Shown here: piece after piece, positions 24,476-35,949 of the stretch
Position numbering within the stretch: position 1 is the first letter of the stretch
Layout of the letters: every line of letters starts with the position of its first letter
Assembly: GCA_016859345.1 (NCBI GenBank)
Contig: CM029126.1
Location: forward strand, 4,384,001 to 4,448,000
Reading direction: 5' to 3'
Source: Istiophorus platypterus
Lineage: Eukaryota > Chordata > Actinopteri > Istiophoriformes > Istiophoridae
DNA length: 64,000 nt
Translations under genes and position numbers: made by a program
The notes under the pieces: generated by a model
Databases searched by the model: none
The model's input: the letters and a program-made list of their open reading frames with translations, nothing else
What the model was told of the DNA's origin: nothing

Positions 24476-26492
24476 AATAATGAAACTGTGATGAACAGGG
24501 CTTGATAGAAAGTTAATCTGGCCTTTCTCAGCAGAGAAGTTTACACCGTTGTAATGGATTTTTTTTTCATTGACCACTACTAATGGACCTCATAAAGTTA
24601 ATCATTAGATTATACATACAATGTTTAAAGTCGTGTGATATAATCGAAAGTTCCAGGGCAGCTACTAATGGACTTCGTGGTGAGACTGACGCATCAACTG
24701 CTGTTTCCAAGATCAAAAATTAGTCTGATATGGAGTTTTGTTTCTTTTCGATAACGGAGGCCCACGTTTCATTGTTATTGCTGGTGTCCATCTTCCAGCC
24801 TGCATCGACAGTCCGTGATTCTGTGGGAGTTCCCATGGGAGAACAATGTGTGACTCAATGCATTTATGCAAAGATCGAGTACGCACATGACAGGGAAAAA
24901 AAAAAAACCCCACGCCATCTGTGTCTATGAAACGTAATGATGTAAAAATAAACCATGTAAACGTATGGGGGGAAAAAAAAAAAAACACACTCCCCTTTCG
25001 GCGGCACTCCAATTTGTCAGTCGGAATTTATTTAAAAGGAAAACACAAGAAACACTGAAAGGATGAAATTCCAGCCACTCTGTTTTTCAGGACGCTACAC
25101 GGCTCACCAATTTGTCAGCTCCTCTCCAAGATAGTTCACAAAAGGGCATGCAGGCCTATAAAACCTCCCACACCGGGAAGAGATCCTGATGAAAGCAGTG
25201 TACAGTAGCTCCTGTGCCCCCCCGACTCCTCCTCCTCCTCCTCCCTACTCCATGACTAAGTGATTTAGCCAGCTCTGGTGCAGGCCGCCTCTCACTTACA
25301 ATGCCTCCCTGGGTTAGTGACAGAGTGGGGAGGGTGGCAGAGAAAGAGAGAAAACCCATTTACAATGCGGCTTACACACGGCAGACCCCCCTCCCCTCCA
25401 CAGACGGCGCCCATCCTCAGATTGATGTGTGGTATGCATAGTTTTTTGGGTGCAATTTGGGCACTGGCGAGAGGGAGAAAGAAAGAGAGGGCAAATCTGT
25501 GTATGTCTGAGGGTGGGTGTGTGAAGGGGGGGGGTATGGGGCTCAGGCTGTCTGTTCTCTCGCCCTCTCTTTGAGTCAATGGTGTTCCAGCAGCTGAGGT
25601 TTTTTATGAGCTGAACAATCTGGAGGGTCTTGTCAGAGTGCCGAGCAGCTGCTGTTTTCTAGGGAGCTTCTTTCATGGGCCACAGGCCTGAGTGGGCTGG
25701 TGAATACAGATGCACCCTCCCACCACCACCCTCCTCCTCCTCACCCAACCACCATGACCTTCTCCGACACCTTGCGCCTCCCCCCAAAAAACCCTCACAC
25801 TGGAAGCCCCTTCCCCACACAATGCCAGATGAACAGTGGCACAGGGGAGCATGAAGAGAGCAAGAGCACTACCCTGTACTTCGTCACCCACCCCTCGGGG
25901 GGGGGGGGTACCATCCCTCATCCCAAACAGTTCTTTCATGAGGTATATGAAGATCCTTTCATTAGACAAACACGAATCGTTAAATAGCGTATTAAAACAC
26001 AAGCCACAAAATATAGCACAGACATATTGGCACCTGTGTTCAGATCTTTGCAAACCTGATGAGTGAGTGGACATATAATTTTTTTTTTCCTAATAGATCA
26101 CAATAAAACCATGAGCCTGATTCAGGTTAGATCGGAAGAGGCTGATTACAGCGGAGCCTCTTGTATTTCTCCTGAGTGAGATTTTTTTTTTCCATTAGCA
26201 GAGCAGTGAGTTTTTGCATTCGCTCCCATTCCGCCATTGCGTCAGTTAGTCAGATCAGTAACACACTCTTCCTCCCTTCGTCGCATAGGGCTCTGTTACA
26301 ACGTTACATTCACTAGACTATACTCAACAGTATTTCGTTCTATTCAAGCAGCCACTTAAGAGGAGGATGCCGCCGTCACCCTTTGTCCCCTTGCCCCCTG
26401 TTGTTGGCGCGGCGGGGGTGCAGCCGTGAACCTGGTGCTGGTTGGGCTTTGGGCTCGGCGCTTGGCTTCAGAGTACGACAGGCTCCTCCCGT

Positions 26493-26583
26493 TTAGCTGC
26501 TGTCTGAAGGCACCAGGTTCCCCGTGGTGTCCAGCTGCATGCATTTGCATGTACAAGCCGACACTGGGCACTCTGTGTGGTCT
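26493..26583 (-). CDS. mios: mios coding exon 11 with stop codon
   Basis: Acceptor TTGCAG. Encodes DHTECPVSACTCKCMQLDTT and a short tail ending PSDSS. TAA at 26493-26495. Confidence 0.95.
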
Positions 26584-29500
26584 CTGCAACAGACACATGA
26601 GGGTCAATTTAAAAAGAAACTACCTGTAGACAAGAGGAAATGTGTAAATAAAGATAATACAGGAGTTTGTAATGTTTGGCCACAAGAATACAGAAAGGCA
26701 GAGCAGGTCAGTGTACCCTCTGTTCATTAGTCTGTCGATCAAAAATGTAAATAAAACACAAATTCTGGAACTTGTTTTTTAAAAATTGCCTTCCTAGAAG
26801 AATAAAGATTAAAGTAGTTTATTATCAATTAAATGGTTTGTAGGAATATGGCTCTAATTTCTGTACTTTTTTCTAGTAGCCCAGAAATAAAACAAAGCAC
26901 AGAACAAAAGTCAAGCAAGGGGAATTTTGCCCCCAGGAAGTTATTTCTACCCAACATCGCCTTTGTCTGTCTGTAATAGTTAAATAAAGGCTACTGTTAA
27001 AGGAAAACAAGAGGATTAGCTTTAGAGGATGCAATAATCACCTCTTAACCAACCAGATTATACTGGAATACGGAGTCATTCACCAGGATCTCTACGTGGA
27101 CAAATCTTATTATATTACATTTACCTTTACATTTAAGTGAAAGGTAACAGAGCTGTAATGAGTTTATACAGATTATCAGAATTCCTTTGCCCTTGACAAC
27201 TATGTCAGAGAGAAAAGGAATAGTTTTGGGGACAGGATGTTTCCACTTTGGTTTCAGAACAGGATCTCTAATGAACCCACATACTATAACCTCTAGACAT
27301 CCCTTTATATCGTTGAAAAAAGTCTCAATTTGTAATGAGAGCCACAAAACTCTACCTCATTGATAAAATTTAATGACAGGCCTCATTTATCAGTGTTCAG
27401 TTTATGTTTCAGAGTCGGAAAATCAATTGAACAGAGGGAACATGAACCGCAGCGGGAAGCAGATGTGTCTAACAGTTATCTACACATGTGCAGCACCCGG
27501 TGAGAGTCCCACCTGAACCAGCTGAGCATGTGGCCAGCGTGGCCTCCATGCCGGCAGTTGTGACACCAGGTGAACCAGTTGTTGAACTGAGCAAGTTTGT
27601 TCTCCCGCGTCAGGTCAACCTTCTCGTCTGACTTCCCAGTTCCTGTGAAAAAGGAAAAAAAAAGGAATATAGTAATCCCAATGTCAATATTAGTAATTAA
27701 TAACATCAACGTTGGTATTGGTGACACCACAGCAATGGAGAAACCGGATTTTCTGCTGCACTCCCAGGTGCAACGGCCCCTTGATGCTGATCAAAGTCCA
27801 TTCTCCCCTGCAAAAGCTCAGTTAAGTTTTAAAGCCACTCAAGGTGACCCAAGGTGTGTTCCTGAGTTTGGAAACATCAGCTGAGCATCTCGTAACGCAA
27901 CCCAACACAGGGCCATTTACCTGGGCAATTGGAAACCGGTGTGCCCATGTTCATGAGGCAGAGGGCACAGCGTGGCAGTGGTTTCCTGCAGCCAGGGCAG
28001 CTGGTGACTTTTGACTTGGTGGGCGAACCGCTGACACCGTACTGGCTGAAGCCACGGCCCTGGTGTGGTATTGCTGAGCAGCTGTAGGATATGGACTTCC
28101 CGCAGAAGTTGCAGCTCACAAACACCTGCCGCAGGGGAGCAAATGCAAAGGTCGGCTGATAAGGGCCGGTGGTAAAAAAACCAATACGAAGGTAAAAACC
28201 AACAAGCACATGCTCGCCAGCTGTCTGAACATCTTTTTTTATTTCTTTTCCTTTTGGGGGGGGGTAAAGTATTAGATAATACAGCAATAAATCCAGTATG
28301 CTCAACTGTGATTATTAGGAACTTAGGTAAAGCCAAGTTTTGTTTGCAGCACCTGGAGACTCATAATCACAAATTTAAAAAAAATAAATAATAAATTTTG
28401 TTATAGGCTTTAATAAAAAATTTATTAAAGGAGAGTAAATGTCATGTCTGGATCAGATTTCTCCAACGTAAAAGGAGAAAACTAAGCACACAGGCATTAT
28501 GTCAAGTACTGGAGAGCAGAGCTGTGGATGTTATGGATGCTGTAATGGACAGTAAAAGCGTCCTACTTTGTTGTGAGGGGTAGTATTGTCTCAGACAGAA
28601 AGCAGACGAGACCACTCTACATTTGCCAGGGCCGCATCACATCAGAGCCACGGAGAATGTGAAGTTTATGTCAAGATACTGTAACGCTGCTTTACTGGGA
28701 TAACAAACACGCATTTCTGGAAAGTTTATCGGACCTAACCCGTAACCTATGATGACTGATATTATCAGAGGCAACTATTTATGGTAGCAACCTCTGCAAC
28801 TCACTTTCTTTTATAATAAATCAGTTTATTATCTTAATGAGTAGTTTATTCTCGTTGAAAAATGTCAGAAAATAGTAAAAAAAAAAAAAAAAAAAAGTTA
28901 ATCACAGTTTCACAAACGAAAGAAGATTACATCAAGTTCCCGCTTTTGTTTGGTCAATAGACCAGAATCAAGTAATATTCACATTAAAATGATATTAAAC
29001 AGAGACAAACACTAACATTTGGGAAGCCAGTTTAAAAAAAAAAAAGGCCATTTTCCATTTATAAATGACTCAAACTATTAAACTATTTCCAAAAGCTGTT
29101 GTCATTATTTTGTCCATCAACTAATAATTTTATTGTTTCAGCATTGCAGTCGTTAAACAAATCCTCCCCTGACATTTGTTACCTGGGCCATCGGTTTGGA
29201 ACTGGGGTCCAGTTTGCCCCTGTGGATGTCAAACTCAGCCCGTTTGTGCCAGAACCTCCAGGCGTCGAGTAGGTTGCGGTAGTTTTCGATCCAGCATTGG
29301 ACTCGGGGGTCCTTCAGCACTTCTCCTGGGGATCCCTATTGGACAAAGCCACGGAAACAAATCAGTCACGGTGCACTCGTACAAAACAGCGAACTCGCAA
29401 CTTGGCTCCGTGAGGCTCACCCGTCCTGCGACCAATCCCTCTGGTGGAATGTGTATGTGTTTGTGTATATATATGTAAAGTGTATGCATTTATTGTGCTT

Positions 29501-32500
29501 TATTCAGGGAACATGTTAGAACAAGGGGAACAAGAAAGCCGTTCTAACAGCACAACGAAAATTTACAGACCGGTTCCACCACTTTAATTTCATTATCATT
29601 CCTTTATATAAAAACAAATGTTCCAATGAAGTTCGCTTTGTATTATTATAGGAGGAGGCAAATATGTTAAGAATAACAGCTGTGAGGTTTCAGAAATGAA
29701 GAGGCATGTTTTAGAATGTGGTTCTCCAAGTCTGCCATCAGACACACTCTCTTTCTTTCTTTCTTTCTTTCAGACTTGTATTTAGCTCATTTAGGTTACT
29801 CATTAAACCTTGAATTTTTGGATCACGTCCTGTAGTTAACTGGGACTGCTGTCAGTACATTTTAATCATGAGAACTCCCTCAGCAATTTGAGAAAAATTA
29901 AAAAGCACTCTTCTCACCTTCCCTAATGGACCCATTTAAATGGTCTGAGGGTCAGCAGTTAGGTTCAACATGGGGCAGTTGTTCTTGCATTGCTCAGTCT
30001 GGGGAATTTCTATAGGTGTGGTGGGGAAGCAGGAATGTCTGCACTCAAAATTTTTTTTGTTTGAGTATTATTTTGATTAGCTTATTATAAAAATTGGTTT
30101 ATAAAACTGTTTTAGTTTTGAATCTGAAATTAGATATGTCATTTTTTCACATTAATTTGTTGGTGCCAACCAAATTACAGCAGCTAATGTTATTGTAAAA
30201 CTCACTTTGCCAAAAAATATATCACTCAAATACACAAACGTATGTTATGTGTTGCACTATGACACAGGTTTACTTATAGGTTATTCATAGAGGATAAACA
30301 GTAGCCTGTTCCTCTTACAGGAGAATGAAAAAATACTATTGTAGTTGTTAGTGGTGCCTTAGAAAAAAATAATGTAAAAAATAATCTCCTATTTTTGTTT
30401 GTGAAGACCAAAATCTGAAATGGCCAAATAGGCTAAAGCCGTGAAAGTAAAAACTGTGTCTTGAATTCACCGGATTCTTTTTTAATTTAAATTAAGTGGA
30501 TTATATTGTGTGTGCTAGGTTTAATACATCTGATTCTAACACCATGATTCTAACACCTGAATGCCCGAAACAGTGAAGCACAGAATGAGGTAAAACAGCC
30601 TCACTTTGTGTTTCTCTCTCAATGTGGTGGGGAGCACTGATTATTATGAGATGACACAAACTCATATTTATTGGTAAAAAGCTTTTGTGTCAACCAATTT
30701 GGCCACAGGCCGCTACATACCCTCTCCTTTCCAATCATAGTTTGTGTGGAAGTGTTTGAGGTGCAAAAAAAATTAAATAACTGTACCTTCAGCATGCAGA
30801 AGCTGGCAGTCTGGACGTCTCCCGTGTGGTCCACATAGCTCTCCATAAGGTCCACACCGTCTTTACTCAGCCCCGTAAGTAGAATGCCCTCGAGGTTGCC
30901 CGCCTCCTTCATCTCGCTGGTCAGCTTGTCGATGTATCGAGGCAGCTGCAAACACCCCAGAGAGATCCAGTCCGTCAAACATATCATACACTCGTTACAA
31001 AATTTCATTGGGAAAATTATGTGAAAGGGTAGGGCCTAGTCGGAACTACAATAGGGTATCATCAGCACATGAACTGCTGTTAAAAGCCTGACTTTGTTGT
31101 GTGTTACCTGTACGTCGCTGAGGAACATACAGGCAAAGGCAACTCGGTCCCGCACAGCGACGCTGCTCTCATACTAAAACAAAGACAAAGAATTTATTCT
31201 TGCCATTTATTATAAACATTTCTGGATAATGTTTTAGGAAAAGAAGTTTTACTTGTACAAAAAAAAAAATTGCTCCAAGTGTCTCTGCTGTGTGACACAG
31301 TTCAACAGGAAACCACTCATTTTTTTAACACCTGATCAATTCTGAAAATCCAAGATGGCAAAGAAACGCAGGCAAAATGACTCAATGCTCTTATCGTCGA
31401 GCCATCTCTTTGGGCCGGGAAAGGTCTAAAGGGAGAAATAAATGTGACAGCAGCTGGTGGCCAGATTCTAATTCAACAGAGGGAGGAAAAAAGCAGAAAC
31501 ACGCATTGTTCTGGGCAATGGTTCATTTTCAATGAAGTGTTTTATGGCTTGCAGTGTTGATGATGGAAATGTAAAACGCAATCTTCCTGTGCAACTCTGG
31601 GTTTTTTCACTAAAAAGGCCACTGGAGTACAACCTACCTTTTCATCACCGTGTTAAGAATATTCAAAGGTTTTTATGAAGTGAGGACAAAATGGCTGCTG
31701 TTTGGTTAGGGAAAAAAGTGCCAATGAAAATGTCAGATTTTCTTTTTTTTTTCTCTCTTCTGTTCACAAAGTAGCTCTCAAAAGCCTGTGATATTTAGAG
31801 GATTCAGTACCAGCACGCCGTCATAGGCTCCTGGCTCACTGGTGAGAAAGGCAAACATGACGCAGAGGTAGGGGTTCTTCAGCTGCAGCCTGAGGGAGCT
31901 GCACATCTCCCTCCACAGGGAGGACTTCTCGTCGGTGTAGCCCGACAGCGCCATGGCAACCACGTTCAGGTTCAGGTCACCTGTGGATCACACGGAAAGT
32001 CGGAGGAGCGGATTTTTCACGCCACGTCTAAACAGAAGGTTTTCATTCACCAAGAGAATAGAGCTTCCAAGATCCAGTTTTGGTTTTTAATTTAAAAAAA
32101 AAAAAAAAAAAAACATGCACAGATGTCAGTTTATTAGGAACACCCAGCTAAAATGAATGTGGTCTAATATAACAGGCCTGCAAAAAAAAAAAAAAAAAAA
32201 AAAAACACCTCCCTCCATGAGGGTTCTAATGTTTGTTTTTTGTCGAAACTGTGTTAAAGATGTGCTGAATCAACTGAGAGATCATTTCGGAGGGTAAAGT
32301 TTATAGTGTTGTTGAACTGCATTGCATCATGTTGACAAGCGTTCCTATTATTTTGTCCGGCCCGTTCCAAATAAAAAGGGTAGGCTGAACAATAGACACA
32401 CCTTCTCATACAAACGCAATGCAGTTCAACAACAGTTCAAGTTCCGAGACACAGGAATTACTTTAAAATAACCTTTGTTTAAACATTGGCTCCCTTTGAA

Positions 32501-35500
32501 AACAACTCCATCTCTGCTCGGCCATGCTACAGCCTCCATCAGGGAGAAGCATTCACGATAAGACTGAGGAAGAAGATATAAAACACCCTTTAAAAACTGG
32601 AGAGTGCCTTAAATTCCTTTCTCTATTCAGAGGTACAGGCAATTTCTTTGGAAGAAAGAGATACATGTGGGTCCTCTTTGATGGCTGTGTATTGTTTAAC
32701 ATCATAAAATGTGTTTATGATGGAATACAAAGGCCAAAGCGATAAATCGAAAGCAAAACTCTTTCAATCACTGGCTCAGTGTCAACAACTTAAAGGAGTA
32801 GTATGACATTTTGGCTAAATACACTTATTTGCTTTCTTGTTGAGAACTACTTGAGAACATTAATACCACTGTCATGTCTGCACGATAATATTTGAAGCTG
32901 CAGCCAGGAGACACCCAGTGGAAACACCTGGCATGGTTCTGTCAAAGGTAAAAAAAAAAAGAAAGAAAGAAAGAAAGACAAAAACTACTAGCACTACTGT
33001 GCTCAATAATTAAAACATTAAAACCAAAATATCACTTTCTTATGCATGTTTTTTTGTACAGATTTAACAAACAAAATAGCGCGTTTTAATCAGAGAGCAT
33101 TTGAGGTGCACAGGCTAGCTGTTTCCATCTTTTCCGAGTCTTTATGCTACACTGAGCTTAGCATAAAGGACTGGCTCTAGCTTCTTATTTAGCAAAGGGA
33201 CAGGAGTGATATTAAGCTTCTCATCTAACTCTCAAAAAGACAAGACATTAGGTCAAACTATTCCTTAAGTATTAAACAGTTAGTCTAAACTTAGCAAAAT
33301 TAAATTAAATACTTCTAATGGCTTTTTCGGCAAAAGAAACAAACGCCGTTTAGAAGAAATCCTAATGTAAACCTCTTTATATGGTATATTCATTGAAGAT
33401 TATTACTTCTTGGTTTAGCCTACTAGATTTGAGAAAAGAAACCAGCTTAGAACATGTCAAACTGAACCACTATCAAAAACGTTCATATGTTTGTTTAAGT
33501 TTGCAGCTGACGACCAGTACATTAGGTCAGAGCTGCTGTTTGAGAAGAAGGAGGAAAAAAAAAAAAAAAAGGTAACTGCTGAGAGGGTTCTGTTGACATG
33601 CCTTATCTAATGAATCACCCCATCAGTCATGCTCAGGAAACCCTCATTAGAACACACAGCAGAGAAACGTTTGACCTACATTGGTGGAATTTTTCTTGGT
33701 CAAGACGTGTGTAAACAAGAACCTTCTCTACCCTGATTTCCCATTAAACCTCGGTGTGAAAAAAAACACGGCAGCTGATTGGGGACGAGTGTTCTGCGGA
33801 GAAACAGGGTTCTTCTGCTGTGGCCGCATTTTCTAAATTCCCCAAGACCGTGATGTAATCTGATTTGTAGATTTTGGTTGGTGTTTAACGTGCTTCATGC
33901 CAATTCAGTCTTGTCACTCGACCAAGACTTTCATTCACAGCAGCAAGTATTAAAACATTATGAAAGGCTCTCAAGGAAAAAATAAAAATCATTTTACGTT
34001 GTAAAATAATGTGTTTTCCTCATTTCCTCATTTCTGAGATGTTTTTGTCCCTTAATGACAGGACTGCATTGCTATACGCTCTAGACAAAAGCTACGGTAA
34101 ATATTGCCTGAATAATTTCCTGTTGGGAGCAGCATGACATTACAAGCCACAATAGAGCAAAAGGCAGATCACTGTGAAGTGTAAAACAAAAGTGTGTCAG
34201 AGAGCGAAAAAAATGCTATTTAAAAGTTTTTGATTATTTAATTGGTTGGAATTTTTACAGCTTCATTTTCAGCCACAACATGATTCAATTTAAGAAAAGT
34301 AAGAAAACACATTACACCCAGTGTATTATTTGATTATTTGATTAAACTGAAACTATTTTAAACTTTTTTTTTTTGGGGGGGGGTAATTTTTCAAGCAAAA
34401 ATGCCAAAAGTTTGATGGTTCCACATTACCAAATGTAAGAATTTGTTGCTTTTCGTGGTCTTCATATTAGTTAAGTATTTTAAGCATTGAGTATTAAGTC
34501 TTTCGGTATTTTTGAGGTTTTGGACTGTTAGTCAGAAAAGAAAGAATGCTGGGGATCTCGTGTTCTCAGGCAATGTAATGATTATTTTTCACTGGTTTTC
34601 AATTTTTCAAGCCCAAAGAATTAATCAAGAATATAATCATTAGTCAAAATCCTAATGCACATAAATTAATTATATTAATTGATGTCAATTTAAAAACAAC
34701 AGCATTAAAAATGCAATCATGTGGTTGATCCAAAGCATTTCTCTCTGTTGTCAACACTCGGCTTTAAAGACAATCCTGCTTCCTGTCCCTCTGATCCTCC
34801 CTTCTCCCTCCCACCTTCCGCGGGGCCCCTGGCGCTCACCCTTCTCAGCAGTGGCCCCCTTGTTGAGGATCTGGATGGCCCGGCGGATGTCCAGGTTGAA
34901 GAGGGCGACGGCAGCCGCCCGCTCCCATTCACGCTCCTGCTCAAGCGACCGCAGGAAGTTCTCCACGTCGATGTCAGGACCCCGGCTAATCCAGCCGCAG
35001 AGCCGCAGGGCGAGGCAGCGCTCCTCGCTGTGGTACCGCGTCACATCCGTCTGGCGGTCTGAGCCGCTCCAGCACCTGCGGCTCTCTGTCGTGCCTTGGT
35101 CGTCAAGAAAGACGTACAGAGAATGTCAGAATTTGAAAAGCGTTATCAATGCAAGGTAACAGAAATCTAAGATGTTTGCAAATACTATTTAACCAGCATC
35201 TGGTTCTTTTGTATTAAACTTTCAGGTGGTCAGACTGTCGGTTTTTTGGTTTCCTACCTGAGCTTGTCTTGACAATGTTCTTGATGCCAGAGTAGACAAC
35301 AGACTGTTTGTTCCCCTGCAGTTTCAGCTCCATATCCTCCGCACACTGCTTCATAAGTGATGCTTACATAGGAAACGTAACTGACATGGCCACATAACGA
35401 GGGCAGGAAAAAAATGGCAGATCAAGGATGAGAGCTACAATGTAACATATCAATTTCAAACTGCACCAAGGAAGAAGAACTAATGAAATCCAAACATTTC

Positions 35501-35914
35501 GTCTTTTTACATTTTAGCCTTCAAACAATAATTAATGCCGACTTAGTCTTGTCTTGTGATTCCAAATAAACATTCACATTCACACATACAAGAAAAAAGC
35601 TCCAAATTAAAATGTGCTTCTAATATTTTTTTCTCTAGGCTCTACATTGGCTCTGAAAGAAAACTTTGCTCTGAGAGACAGTTCTACAGGAAACTAATTA
35701 TCTTGTACACCTGATCAATTCTGAAAAACCGAGATGGCAAAGAAATAGAGGCAAAATGACTCAATGTTCTTAGTGTGGAGATTTCTACATTTCTCGTCTG
35801 AGATATATGCAGGTTTTTGCTCTTAAATAACTTAGTTATTTTAAAATATAATATAACATATACATATAATATATATACATATATACATTGATTGATTGAT
35901 ACTGATTGATAGAT

Positions 35915-35949
<35 letters not shown>

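Larger units (their letters stand above)
23291..26492. other. Intergenic region between glcci1 and mios, including the mios 3' UTR
   Basis: Holds a 360-bp TA microsatellite and a hAT-like repeat. From about 25.0 kb rightward some sequence may be the mios 3' UTR; TTTATT near 25028 would be a minus-strand AATAAA. No coding exon was found, in particular nothing resembling rpa3 or umad1. Confidence 0.7.
31981..34839 (-). other. mios intron 4 (2.9 kb)
   Basis: Carries three non-autonomous repeat insertions (32125-32445, 32790-33268, 34222-34640). No coding exon was seen. Confidence 0.8.

Noticed and set aside
25278..26074. Overlapping frames of 95-133 codons on both strands between glcci1 and mios
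   Set aside because: Composition follows CT/GA- and CCACC-rich sequence; no similarity to rpa3, umad1 or any family I know.
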